Part shown: piece by piece, positions 24,181-34,513 of the stretch | Layout: each line of letters starts with the position of its first letter | Position numbering within the stretch: the stretch's first letter is position 1 | From: Agrostemma githago | Lineage: Eukaryota; Streptophyta; Magnoliopsida; Caryophyllales; Caryophyllaceae | Length of the DNA: 64,000 nt | Direction: 5' to 3' | Assembly: GCA_958450325.1 (NCBI GenBank) | Contig: OY288247.1 | Coordinates: 15,490,429 to 15,554,428 of the forward strand | Translations under genes and position numbers: made by a program | Notes under the pieces: model-generated | Told to the model about the DNA's origin: nothing | Databases searched by the model: none | What the model saw: only the letters and a program-made list of their open reading frames with translations

Positions 24181-26561
24181 ACCCAAATAATATAAACTAC
24201 AACACATTATACACACAACCCTTTATACACTACTATACAACAATAATACTCGTACATACCCAGGCCAGCGACCAACCCGCCCTTCTTCTTCTTCTTCGCG
24301 AGCCGAACTGCCGAACACCAGACCACCATCGACCGACGTCCTCCTCCGACAACCTCCTCCGACGACCAAACCTAATCACTGGCGGCAGTCCGGCAAACCG
24401 ACGACCCACAAGTACGTTATTTAGGTTTTTTTTTCAAATTATTAATTATATTTTTTTTGTTTCGATTTGGGGCTTTTATTTTTCAATTGTTGATGAGTTT
24501 ACTGCTGATTATTAATTATATTTTTTTTGTTTTGATTAATTTGTTATTTTGAGTTTACCTAATTTGTGATTTGGGGCTTCATTGCTTGCCTGAGTTTGCT
24601 GTATGTGAACCTCGATTAACTAAATTTGCTAGACTTTGCTGTAGTATTAAATTAAATGTCACCAAAAAATTAGATGCGACTTTGGAATTTAGTGCTCTTT
24701 TATTTAATTTTTGTGTGACCTGACCAACTTGCACGAGAATTTGCTGACATTTATTTGCTTTTAGATTTCATTATTTCTAAATATAAAGTCTTAGGAGTAT
24801 GTAATTGCAGCAGCAGCAGCAGTAGTACTCATCAAATCAAATTATATTAGATGCCACTTTGGACTTTAGTTGGAGGGAATTAGTATGCTTTTATTAATAA
24901 CTTTTGTTTTGTTTATGCTTGTCACTTGTGCCTTCATCTTATATTTATTCTTTATTGATTTCATTATCTCATCCAAAACTTTACTACCATTAATTCTATA
25001 TTAAGTAATTGGTTGTTATTGATTTGATCATCTCACCCAAAATTGTGAATAATGGTGTACGTGGGAAAGAGGTGAACATTGATACTCCTTATTATGATAT
25101 GCTTCGCATGTGTCCTTGAAATCGGTTTCAAACTGCGGATTGAGTTTTGTTTAAACAAATTTTACTCACATTGATCAGTTGAACTGTAAGTTTGCATCTT
25201 CATATAGATCAGAGCTTTTGTTAGACTTTGACTAAATTTGCTTACGAGGTTCGACTTTTAGTGTAGTGTCTGCAGCTCTATACTTGCTTATGGACACATG
25301 GACTGGATTTTTGAGTTAAAAACATATACTCCAGTATGAAAAGGGGTTGTACCCAGAAATGTGGATTGATTAACCCAGTCTTCAGTCTTCACCCATGAGA
25401 CCAATCCAAATAGGAGTAATTAATGATATATTCCTCATTTAATTAATTAGAGGGTTAACGGGTTGAGCTAACGTGTAAGAACCCGTCACAAAATTTACAT
25501 GTCTTTAATGGGGATTCAAGGCTGTTATCTTTTGCACGTTCAGACATTCAGAGATGAGTGCACATAGTTGGTTACAACTGGCATGGACATGGGTATGAAC
25601 TTGGTTTGATGATTTGATAAATAGGTGCCTAGTATTCAAATGTTTGTGTAATAGTATACTCTTCTGGTTTTTATGTTGGTGCGTTTTGAATATTGTGTGC
25701 TTATTCTGTCAAAAATTGGCCCTGTTTAACATTGTATCATCAGTAATTGACTCTATTTCGCATCTTACTTGAAAATGATATAATTAATAATCTATAACCG
25801 TAATGTGTCTTAAACGAACAGGGTTTAGGTGCTTTTAGCAAAGAACTCTCGTGTGACTCTAATTTTCTAGCACAATGTACTCCACTAAAGTGTCTGTTGT
25901 ATCTCCTCCTTTCATTACTCTATCTCATGCACCATTCCTTGGACTCACTGAAATTATGATGATCAGATGCTACAGGAATGACAAATTTGATAGCATGTTA
26001 TTCACGGTTATAGAGTACTGTTATAGTGGTCATCATACATTCTTGTCTGATTTAGTTTTCAAGTTTTAGGTTTGTCTATGGTTGATAGGGTATCATCCCA
26101 TGTCGGTAGTACACTGTAGTTTTCGAGTGCTTATCGGTCCTCCAGACCGTAATGCCGTTATCCTAGCCCTAATCCCCTCATGTTCCAACTACTGATTGTT
26201 GTCTGCAAACAATTCGTTATTCTTTGATTCTTTTTTTTGTTATTCTTTGTTTTTTTTAATCTTTCGTTATTCATTAAGCTGTAGTAGATTCTCCATAAAG
26301 CTGTAATAGATACATATATACATATAGGATATACTTGGAGGCTCAATTAACATCCAACTCATTGTATGCGTTTGTCCCATTGTAATGTTGCACGATATTG
26401 TCCCATTATTAAAACAAGTACTCTAGATGAACTCTTGTACTCTAAGTAAACAACTCCACCGTTCTTTAGCTTGTGTTGCTTATTCCTCTTTTTGTAGTCT
26501 CCAAATAGATGAAATCTAACTTGAAAAGTATTTTGAATCGGCGTGTGTTAATTATTAGACT
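24181..26561 (+). promoter_or_regulatory. CACTA 5' non-coding region upstream of tnpD
   Basis: No convincing coding sequence. A CT-rich stretch at about 24270-24412 looks like a 5' leader exon, followed by a possible splice donor (gtacgt at about 24412). The remaining 2.1 kb is T-rich and intron-like up to about 26490. I infer a promoter near 24190-24250 and a spliced leader for the transposase mRNA; no transcript data support this. Confidence 0.4.
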
Positions 26562-29500
26562 ATGTATCGAAGTTGGATGTATGAAAATCGGGATGTTGAA
26601 TTCAGTCGAAGGCTTGAAGAATTTATAAATACTGCCGTTACACATCAGACGCTAGAAGGGGATGGTAATCTAATCAGGTGTCCATGTAATGTATGTTACA
26701 ATGTGAAGAAGGTTAAATCTATTGAAGAGTTGCGAGAGCATTTGATTATTAAAGGGTTTAAACCAAATTACCGTGTTTGGATATGCCATGGAGAGAATGC
26801 AAATGATATTAATAGGTATGTAGTAGATGATGATTTTGCTCACATTGAGGTTCAAGGAGATTTTGACAATGAAGATGACATAAACAAGGCTATTGACGCA
26901 GATGAGAATGAAGAGCCTGGAAAAATAGATGACATGATGGTTGATCTTGAAAAAGATTTTGTGCAGTGTCCGGAAATGTTTCAACGAATGGTTGCTGATT
27001 CAAAGAAATCTTTATACCCAGGTTGTAAATCTAGTCGATTAACAAGTGTGTTGGGATTGTACACTTTAAAAGCTGGGAGTGGGTGGAGTGATAAGAGTTT
27101 CACATCTTTGTTAGAGTATGTATCGGGCTTGTTGCCACAGGATCATGAACTTCCAACCACCACATACCAATGCAAGAGAATGTTATGTCCATTGGCTATG
27201 AAATACGAAAAGATTCATGCATGTCCAAATGACTGTATCTTGTATCGAAAAGAATACAATGACTTAGAAGAGTGTCCAAGATGTGGAGAATCACGGTACA
27301 AATTGGTAGAGAATAATATAGGAGGCAAGAAAGGAGGTCCGGTGAAAACTTTATGGTATTTACCAATAATCCCAAGGTTTAAGCGGCTCTTTGCAAATCC
27401 AAAAGACGCAAAGCTCATGTTGTGGCACCACGAAGAGAGAAACAAAGATGGAAAATTGAGACATGTGGCCGACGCTCCTCAATGGCGAAATATTGATAGA
27501 ACCTTTCCAGAATTTGGTCTAGAGCATAGAAATTTAAGATTAGGACTATGTACAGATGGAATTAATCCATTTGGAACACTGAGTACACAGCATAGTAGTT
27601 GGCCTATAATGTTAATAATATACAATATCCCACCTTGGCTTACTACAAAGAGCAAATACATCATGTTGACATTACTTATATCAGGTCCGAAGCAACCGGG
27701 AAACGACATCGACATATATTTGTCTCCACTTATCGAGGACTTGAAGTTGTTGTGGGATATTGGTGTGAGTGTTTTTGATGCTGCCACAAACTTGAGATTC
27801 CAAATGCATGCAATGTTGTATTGCACAATTAATGATTTCCCTGCCTATGGCAACCTCTCTGGATATAGGTTGAAGACTGATAAAGGTTGCCCTGTCTGTG
27901 GGGATGACACTGAGTCGGATTGGTTGGAAAACTCGGGTAAATATGCATACATGGGTCATCGTCAATTTCTTCCCAAGGGCCATCAATATAGGAAGAAGAA
28001 GATAGCTTTTTACGGGAAAATGGAGCAACGACCCCCTCCTAAGATTTTGAGTGGGAAAGAGTATCACAATCAAGTTAAGAACATAGTGACCGAGTTTGGA
28101 AAACCATACAGGCCTCCTCCGAATGGGGTATATCACACAAAGAAGTCAATTTTTTGGGAGCTTCCTTATTGGGAGCACTTGTCTGTAAGACATTGTATTG
28201 ACGTTATGCACGTGGAGAAAAATGTCTTTGATAGTATAATTGGAACATTGTTAAACATGCCAAACAAGACTAAGGATGGGGTGAAAGCAAGAAGGGATAT
28301 GGCTGCAAGGGGACGAGTTGAGTTACAACCAAAAGAGACTGGGAAACGCATATATTTACCCCCAACTAGCACAACTTTGTCGAAGAATGAGAAGACTGCG
28401 GTGTGTGAGTCTTTAAAGGGTATTAAGGTGCCACATGGATATTCTTCGAATATAAGCCGACTTGTTTCAATGAAAGATTTGAAGCTAGTAGGTTTGAAAT
28501 CTCATGACTGTCATGTTATGTTGACACAGCTGTTGCCTGTGGCAATTCGATCCGTATTGCCCAAGCATGTTAGACAAGTTATTACCAAGTTATGTTTGTT
28601 CTTCAATTCCATCAATTGTAAGGATATTGAACCAGATACCTTAGATCTCTTGCAAGCTAATGTGATCGAAACTCTTTGTGAATTAGAAATGTTCTTCCCG
28701 ATATCTTTTTTCGATATCATGGTTCATTTAATCATTCATTTAGTGAGAGAGATAAAGATTTGTGGTCCAGTCTTCCAAAGAAATATGTGGGCGATGGAAC
28801 GAGAAATGGGAACATATAAGCGCCGAATGAAGAATCGTTGTCGTCCGGAAGGAAGTATTGTTGAAGCAACCATTGCTTGTGAAGCACTAGGATTTTGTGT
28901 TGATTATATGGAAAATGTGCAACCTATTGGACTCCCAACATCTCGACACGAAGGAAGACTACAAGGTAAGGGAGTTTTGGGGAAGAAGTTCATTATAGTT
29001 GACAACCAAACCTTGCAGCGAGCTCATATGTATGTTTTAAAACATATAACCAAAGTCCATCGGTACTTATCAGAACACTTTACTCTGTTAAAGCAACTAT
29101 ATCCAAATAAGCGAGAGGGTTGGTTGATGGCTGAACACGATCGAACTTTTGTCAGGTGGTTTGAAGATAAGGTGATGGATGAGTTATCCAATCCCTCACA
29201 CAAGGTAAGTAAAATCATAAGATGGTTAGCACATGGACCTAATCGAACTATTAGCTCTTATGATGGGTATGATATCAATGGATTTTGTTTTTATACAAGT
29301 CGTCAGGATACCAGAAGTACAATGCAGAATAGTGGTGTTACTGTTACTGCATCATCAGAAGCATATGTCGGAAGAGGTAAGAAACCAATAGAAATTACAA
29401 GGGCATACTACGGGATAATTGAAAACATCTGGGAGCTTGATTATTCGACATTTAGTGTGCCCTTATTCAAGTGTCAATGGGTTGATTGTGATAAGGGTGT

Positions 29501-29813
29501 TAAAGTTGATGATATGGGATTCATTTTGGTTGATTTCAACGTCGTAGGACATACAGAAGAGCCTTTTATACTTGCATCTCAAGGTAAACAGGTTTTCTAT
29601 GTAGAAGACCCTTCTGATAAAAGATTGTCGGTTGTTCGTTCGGGTAAACGACGCATTCTTGGTGTAGAAGGTGTTGGTGACGAAGAAGAATATGACCAGT
29701 TTGATGAACTTCCTCCTGTTTCCAGTAACCAACAGATGGTAAATATAAGAGATGAAACATATATACGTGACGATCATAACGAGGGAATGTGGTTTGATAA
29801 CCCTAAACAATAG
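26562..29813 (+). CDS. tnpD: CACTA transposase (tnpD / Tnp2 type)
   Basis: A 1083-codon uninterrupted frame. The N-terminus (about 1-80, starting MYRSWMY) is the transposase-associated zinc-finger-like domain with CPCNVC. The central Tnp2 transposase domain (about 200-560) holds CPRCGESRYK, WPIMLIIYNIPPWL, SGPKQPGNDIDIYL and CPVCGDDT. It is followed by the DUF4218-like region (about 640-800, MFFPISFFDIMVHLI, RPEGSIVEA) and a DUF4216-like region (about 945-1040, YYGIIENIWELDY). This protein cuts and joins the element ends. All expected blocks are present and there is no stop or frameshift, so it may still be functional. The start fits the family N-terminus. Confidence 0.93.
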   Translation: MYRSWMYENRDVEFSRRLEEFINTAVTHQTLEGDGNLIRCPCNVCYNVKKVKSIEELREHLIIKGFKPNYRVWICHGENANDINRYVVDDDFAHIEVQGDFDNEDDINKAIDADENEEPGKIDDMMVDLEKDFVQCPEMFQRMVADSKKSLYPGCKSSRLTSVLGLYTLKAGSGWSDKSFTSLLEYVSGLLPQDHELPTTTYQCKRMLCPLAMKYEKIHACPNDCILYRKEYNDLEECPRCGESRYKLVENNIGGKKGGPVKTLWYLPIIPRFKRLFANPKDAKLMLWHHEERNKDGKLRHVADAPQWRNIDRTFPEFGLEHRNLRLGLCTDGINPFGTLSTQHSSWPIMLIIYNIPPWLTTKSKYIMLTLLISGPKQPGNDIDIYLSPLIEDLKLLWDIGVSVFDAATNLRFQMHAMLYCTINDFPAYGNLSGYRLKTDKGCPVCGDDTESDWLENSGKYAYMGHRQFLPKGHQYRKKKIAFYGKMEQRPPPKILSGKEYHNQVKNIVTEFGKPYRPPPNGVYHTKKSIFWELPYWEHLSVRHCIDVMHVEKNVFDSIIGTLLNMPNKTKDGVKARRDMAARGRVELQPKETGKRIYLPPTSTTLSKNEKTAVCESLKGIKVPHGYSSNISRLVSMKDLKLVGLKSHDCHVMLTQLLPVAIRSVLPKHVRQVITKLCLFFNSINCKDIEPDTLDLLQANVIETLCELEMFFPISFFDIMVHLIIHLVREIKICGPVFQRNMWAMEREMGTYKRRMKNRCRPEGSIVEATIACEALGFCVDYMENVQPIGLPTSRHEGRLQGKGVLGKKFIIVDNQTLQRAHMYVLKHITKVHRYLSEHFTLLKQLYPNKREGWLMAEHDRTFVRWFEDKVMDELSNPSHKVSKIIRWLAHGPNRTISSYDGYDINGFCFYTSRQDTRSTMQNSGVTVTASSEAYVGRGKKPIEITRAYYGIIENIWELDYSTFSVPLFKCQWVDCDKGVKVDDMGFILVDFNVVGHTEEPFILASQGKQVFYVEDPSDKRLSVVRSGKRRILGVEGVGDEEEYDQFDELPPVSSNQQMVNIRDETYIRDDHNEGMWFDNPKQ

Positions 29814-30014
29814 ACACGGTTAATTGTCTTAGATTCATAATATGTCGCTGTAAATAAGGAAAGGTATAGTCAAATTTGGTTGTATATCAATTCATTATTA
29901 TTCTTTATTAGTTCATGTATATATCACTTGTTATATTATATTTTATTCTTTGTTTTTTATTTTTCTTATTATTCTTTTTGCTTATATTTTTCCCTATGTT
30001 TCAGGTGTTTCATC

Positions 30015-33000
30015 ATGGAAGAAGCTAACAATATGAATAATGATGTCCAAAATCCACCAACAAAAAAGAAGTATAAACCTAGAGGCCCGACAACTGGCTT
30101 GAAGGAGAAAAAGAAAGATACTAAAAAGGTTCCGAAAATTTTAGACTTTGATGAAGTGGATAACCCAGTTGGACCACATAGAAAATCCTTTTCGACAAGG
30201 GTAGGGGTTATATCTCGAGAAATTAAAATCACATATAAGAGTTGGCCTAATGTACCCGAGGGCAAAAAACAAACTATTTGGCTACAACTGAAGGTAATTT
30301 TTTTTAGATTGGCAAAGAAATCTACTTTAATTTATGATAAACCTACATTTTCATTTGTTACTTGTGTAGGATGAGTACACCATCAAAGAAGACAAACGTC
30401 ATGTTGTACTAAGCATTGTGGGGAATCGTTTCAAAGATTTTCGGACAAGGTTAACAAGGGAATATATTCACAAAAAAAGAAAACAAAGAAGTGAAGAGGA
30501 GTTAGATGAAAATGGGTTAGAGGTAGAAAATTTGGATGTCAATCCTTGTTCAAAATTTGGGATCGCAGAAGAAGATTGGGAGGAGTTTGTAAGACAACGT
30601 ATGGATCTAAAGTGGAAGGTATGAACATTTGTTTGGCTATTTATTTTGTTTTTTTGTTTTTTTGGGACTGTTTTACGGTTTTCTGGTTGTATACTGCTGT
30701 TTCGGGACTATTTGTTCGGTTTTTTTGGGGACTGTTTTGTCCTATTTACTGCCATTCTCTACTGTTTTCAGTTGTTTTCCGGTTTTATGTCGCTGTTTTG
30801 GGACTATTTATTCTGTTTTCTTTGTTTTTTTAGGCTGTTTTGTTCAATTTACTGCTATACTCTGCTGTTTTCAGCTATTTTCTTGTTGTATATTGCTGTT
30901 TTTAATTTTTTTGGGGGGCTGTTTTTTTTGCCGGTTGTTTTATGTTTTAGTGTTGTTTTTGACCTATTTTGGTGTTCATTATTATGTTTTTGAATTGTTT
31001 TCACTATTTCTTTTGTTGGTTGTGTTGTTGTCATGTTTGCAGGAAAGGAGTGAAAAAGCTCGAGCCGCCTAAGTCAATAACAAGATTCGACATTTCATGG
31101 GTAGAGCAGGATATGTTGGCAAGAGTGAACAATGGTTTGCAGAAGAAATTGCTTCTGAGAAAAAAAAAATCCTACTGCCGATCCTATTGAAATAGAAAAA
31201 ATTGTTTTGAAACGTGTTAAAGATAGAAGCTTTAAGTGGATTAAAGGACATACGCCATCATCAAGTGCTCCTACACCTGAAACTCAAGAAGTTATCGACA
31301 ACATTGTAAATCTTATCCATAACCATATTAACTAAAAATATGTTATTTAGTTTTTTGTAACTTCCAAAAAATTACGTAACATAATTTCATTTTTATGTAA
31401 ACAGAAACATTGGTCAGATATGGAGAGCAAAGGGGAGTTTGTTTCTTCGAGATCGGTAGACGTATTGGTGAAAGCAACGGGCAAAAAGGAGCATCCTGGA
31501 AGGACAAGAGGAGTTGGAACTTTGGTTGGTAATCGGAAAGTTTTTGGTCAACCAATTCGAAGTAATCATGAGAAAATGTACACGGCAGAAGAAATGGATG
31601 CAAAGTTAGAGGAGATGCAAAACCAAACAAGGGTGGAGATGAAGAGTATGTTTTTAGAAATGGCAAAGTCTTGTGGTTTGATTTTACCCCATGCTTTTGT
31701 CGAGGATGAGAGAGCTTCAAATCATTCCCCTTCAAATCATTCCCCGTCTGGACATGATTACGAAACAACTTCTCCTTCAATTGATCAAAGTGATCCTTTT
31801 ATTGAATTAAAGGTAACATTACCGTCATATTTAGTCTATAATTTTAAATATGATAACATTTACCTAACTTTGTTTTCTTATATTTCTATAGGATAATACA
31901 CCATGTAAGTTAGGTATTCATGATGGGACATCTTTGGTCGTCTTTGCCGAAGGGATGGTTTGGCCATGGAGAGACAACGTAGTAGTGCACCAAAAACCAT
32001 TGAGCCCACTTAATGTTCATGTGTCTATCGATAATTGTTTAGATTCTACTGCACTACTTCCAGTTCCATGGTCCGGGTTTGAAACGGTTGGTGAGGCTGC
32101 AGGTAGTTTTGCTCAATGGCCAAAAAAGTGGGTTTTGTTGGTTGTAGATGAGGTGAATATTCACAAAATAATAGATAATTAGTCGGACACAATATATTTT
32201 ATTAATTTTAGTCATATATTTAAACGTTAATAATAGCTTCATTTCCTTTCTTACTTTTTATAGCTACGCCCCAATGAGACCTTGAAAAGGAAAGAAAGAT
32301 CCAAAGATACCAAGGAGTCTCGGAATAAGGTTCAACTACCTAAGGGTTCAACTCGTCCCAAAACTAAAAAAGAGGTATGTTTTTATGCTTTATTAACCCC
32401 CAAATCAAAGAGGTGTATGTTTCAAGTATATTAAAAACTTCATTGAATGTTGACCATATAAAGATGAAAGAAAAGCCTTCACTAAAAGAAGCTAAGGAAT
32501 CTTGTAACAAGATGTCACACCAGGATGAGACAAGTCTTCAAAGTGTAGAAAAGGTAAGTAAACACTTTGTAGGTAAGTTTAGTTACTAGAAATATTATTC
32601 ATGTTTATATCCAAAAATGAAATTCAAGTTATACTTTGTAGGTTACCGAGGTTGGAACGATTGGTCCCTATTGTCATCAAATGGAAAGAATGTTGACTTC
32701 ATTAGAATTCGATTCTATCTTTTCGCTATCTATTGATATCAATGAGTCAGTTTACAACTACAAGAACGATGTCACAGTTTATTTAATATCAGAGGATATT
32801 AAGGACATGTTGAATTACGATTCACTGAACATAACGATAATTCAAGTTTGGGGAAGGTACAAACTTATTGTTCTCTTTTATTAGTGATCACATTGTATTG
32901 GAATAATCATCGCACAATGTTTTGTTAATATAGTTTCTTACATGCACATGGGAGATCAATTGGAGTAAGTGAAGATGGCGTTGGTTTCATGTGTCCTGTC

Positions 33001-33856
33001 CATCTTAGTTCATACGTGAATGACGCAAGGGCTATGGAAAATTACGTCAAAAAAGTCTGGAAATTCCATGAAAATAAGAAATATGTGATGGGTGCATTTT
33101 ATGCAAGGTGACTCTTAAAGTTCTTTTGGTTCATTATTAATCTATTTGGTGTTGTTATCTTGTTATACTAATCTTAAGTTGACATATATGTAGTAACAAT
33201 TGGATGTTGATTGTCGTTTGCCCGTGGGACAATATGGCATATATATTTGACCTGAACAAGAAGAATAGTCATTGTTTGATGATTTCTGATCATCTAAAAT
33301 TGTAAGTTAAGATTATACTAATTATCATAATCTTATATTAAATTAAAGTTCGTTGCGAATGGAATGAAGAGTAATCTTAATTTTTTCATGGTTATATTTT
33401 CAGGGCTTGGAAAATGTACACGGTTGTTTCAGGAAGATGTCATCCGACCAAAAAAAAAGAGCTTGTCGTGAGTGTGATTGAGGTAAATAACAAAAGTTAT
33501 CCAAATTTTTAGCATATATTTCAATGCATAAGTTGATTTACTTACTCCACAATCCTTTATATAAATCTAGTGCCCTCAACAATCTGGAAGTTTTGAATGT
33601 GGATATTATGTCATGAAATGGATGTACGACATAACCGTATCCTACTCTTTGAGTAAACAAGGCTTAGTGGAGGTATTTTCTTTGTATGAATAATTTTTTA
33701 TGGTTTACCTCTGATTGAAGACAATATCACTAATCAACTATTATTATTATTATTATTCATTTTTTTATGTAGTGTGTTTCAAAGTCAAGAATGACGGTTG
33801 AAGATATGGATCTAGTTCGGGAATTTTGGGCTCAAAAATGTATCGAGGCCATTTAG
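30015..33856 (+). pseudogene. Second CACTA gene (Transposase_24/tnpA-like region plus Ulp1-like C-terminus), disrupted
   Basis: About a dozen exons with GT/AG borders can be placed: 30015-30293, 30370-30618, 31043-31305, 31405-31812, 31892-32152, 32264-32374, about 32464-32552, about 32642-32857, about 32933-33107, 33194-33301, 33404-33482, 33571-33672 and 33773-33856. The early exons encode a basic, lysine-rich protein with a plant Transposase_24-like region (KSFSTRVGVISREI, EDWEEFVRQRMD). The last five match a Ulp1-type cysteine protease. Exon 3 has an in-frame TAA (31070-31072) and a frame break in an A10 run (about 31159-31168). The frame is otherwise well kept, so the damage looks recent or, for the A-run, could be a sequencing error. 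Confidence 0.7.
32933..33856 (+). other. Ulp1-like protease domain exons
   Basis: The spliced exons read AFYASNNWMLIVVCPWDN, then YIFDLNKK, then CPQQSGSFECGYYVMKWM. In Ulp1-type SUMO proteases the catalytic set is His (in an HW pair), Asp, Gln and Cys. Asp, Gln and Cys are present here, but the His position before Trp is Asn (codon 33198-33200). Plant CACTA elements often carry such a domain. This copy would be expected to be catalytically impaired unless the preceding Asn or another residue substitutes. The exon boundaries are mine, from GT/AG and frame. Confidence 0.65.
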
Positions 33857-34164
33857 TCCACTTAAGGAGAATGTTTGGCAACAAGAAGTTTAAATTGTGT
33901 AAGAATTGTTATTGATATGAAATGATTGTAGCATGCATGTAGGCTATTCGAACTTCTTTCCTTAAATTAAAAGTCATAAACTATGTAAAATGGTTGTCCG
34001 TCATTCCTGCGGTTTGTATGGTTGTGGAAACATATGTACACACTTTTGTGTTATATAAGGATAATATTGCATTATGACTTAACTGGTGATGTTGTCCTAC
34101 AATTGGCGTTGATTTGTAGTTACGGAGAAGATTGATGGTAATATGAATTTGATGCGACAAGATA
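33857..34164 (+). other. CACTA 3' non-coding region
   Basis: AT-rich sequence after the stop codon of the second gene, presumably its 3' UTR. Nothing else is recognisable. Confidence 0.5.
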
Positions 34165-34513
34165 ACTCTTTAGCACCGGTTTTTAAATTGAAATTGATGA
34201 AAAAAATTGTAACCCTTTCACACCGGTTTTAAGATTTGGCTGGTGCAAAAGGTCAACCTTTGACACCGGTTTCGTATTGTAACCGGTGCGAAAGGGTATA
34301 CCTTTTAGTACCGGTTACAATACGAAACCGGTGTTAAAGGGTACCTTTTAGCACCGGTTACAATACGCAACCGGTGTAAATTTATTTTTTACACCGGTTT
34401 CACAACCGGTGTTAAAAGTGCCTCATCTACAACGCCTACGCTATGGGCACCTATGAAAAACGATGCTAAAGGGGGGTTTGCAACCGGTGCGAAAGGCTGT
34501 TATTCTACTAGTG
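34165..34513. repeat. CACTA right subterminal and terminal repeats
   Basis: At least ten caccggtt / aaccggtg motifs occur between about 34170 and 34490 in both orientations, including longer inverted pairs (accggttacaatacg... near 34310-34370). An acgatgctaaag motif near 34460 is also found at the left end near 23990. The block ends in the 14-bp terminal repeat. Confidence 0.85.

Larger units (their letters stand above)
23937..34513 (+). mobile_element. CACTA (En/Spm-type) DNA transposon
   Basis: 10577 bp with perfect 14-bp terminal inverted repeats CACTAGTAGAATAA (23937-23950 and 34500-34513), flanked by the 3-bp duplication gtg (23934-23936 and 34514-34516) that is diagnostic of CACTA elements. 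Subterminal repeats are present at both ends. It encodes a tnpD-type transposase and a disrupted second gene on the plus strand. It sits inside the LINE ORF2. Confidence 0.95.

Noticed and set aside
26670..26984. Antisense frames inside the CACTA transposase
   Set aside because: Shadows of a well-supported coding frame on the other strand.
30629..31072. 147-codon very hydrophobic frame
   Set aside because: It lies in a T-rich intron of the second CACTA gene between a clear GT donor (30619) and AG acceptor (31042).
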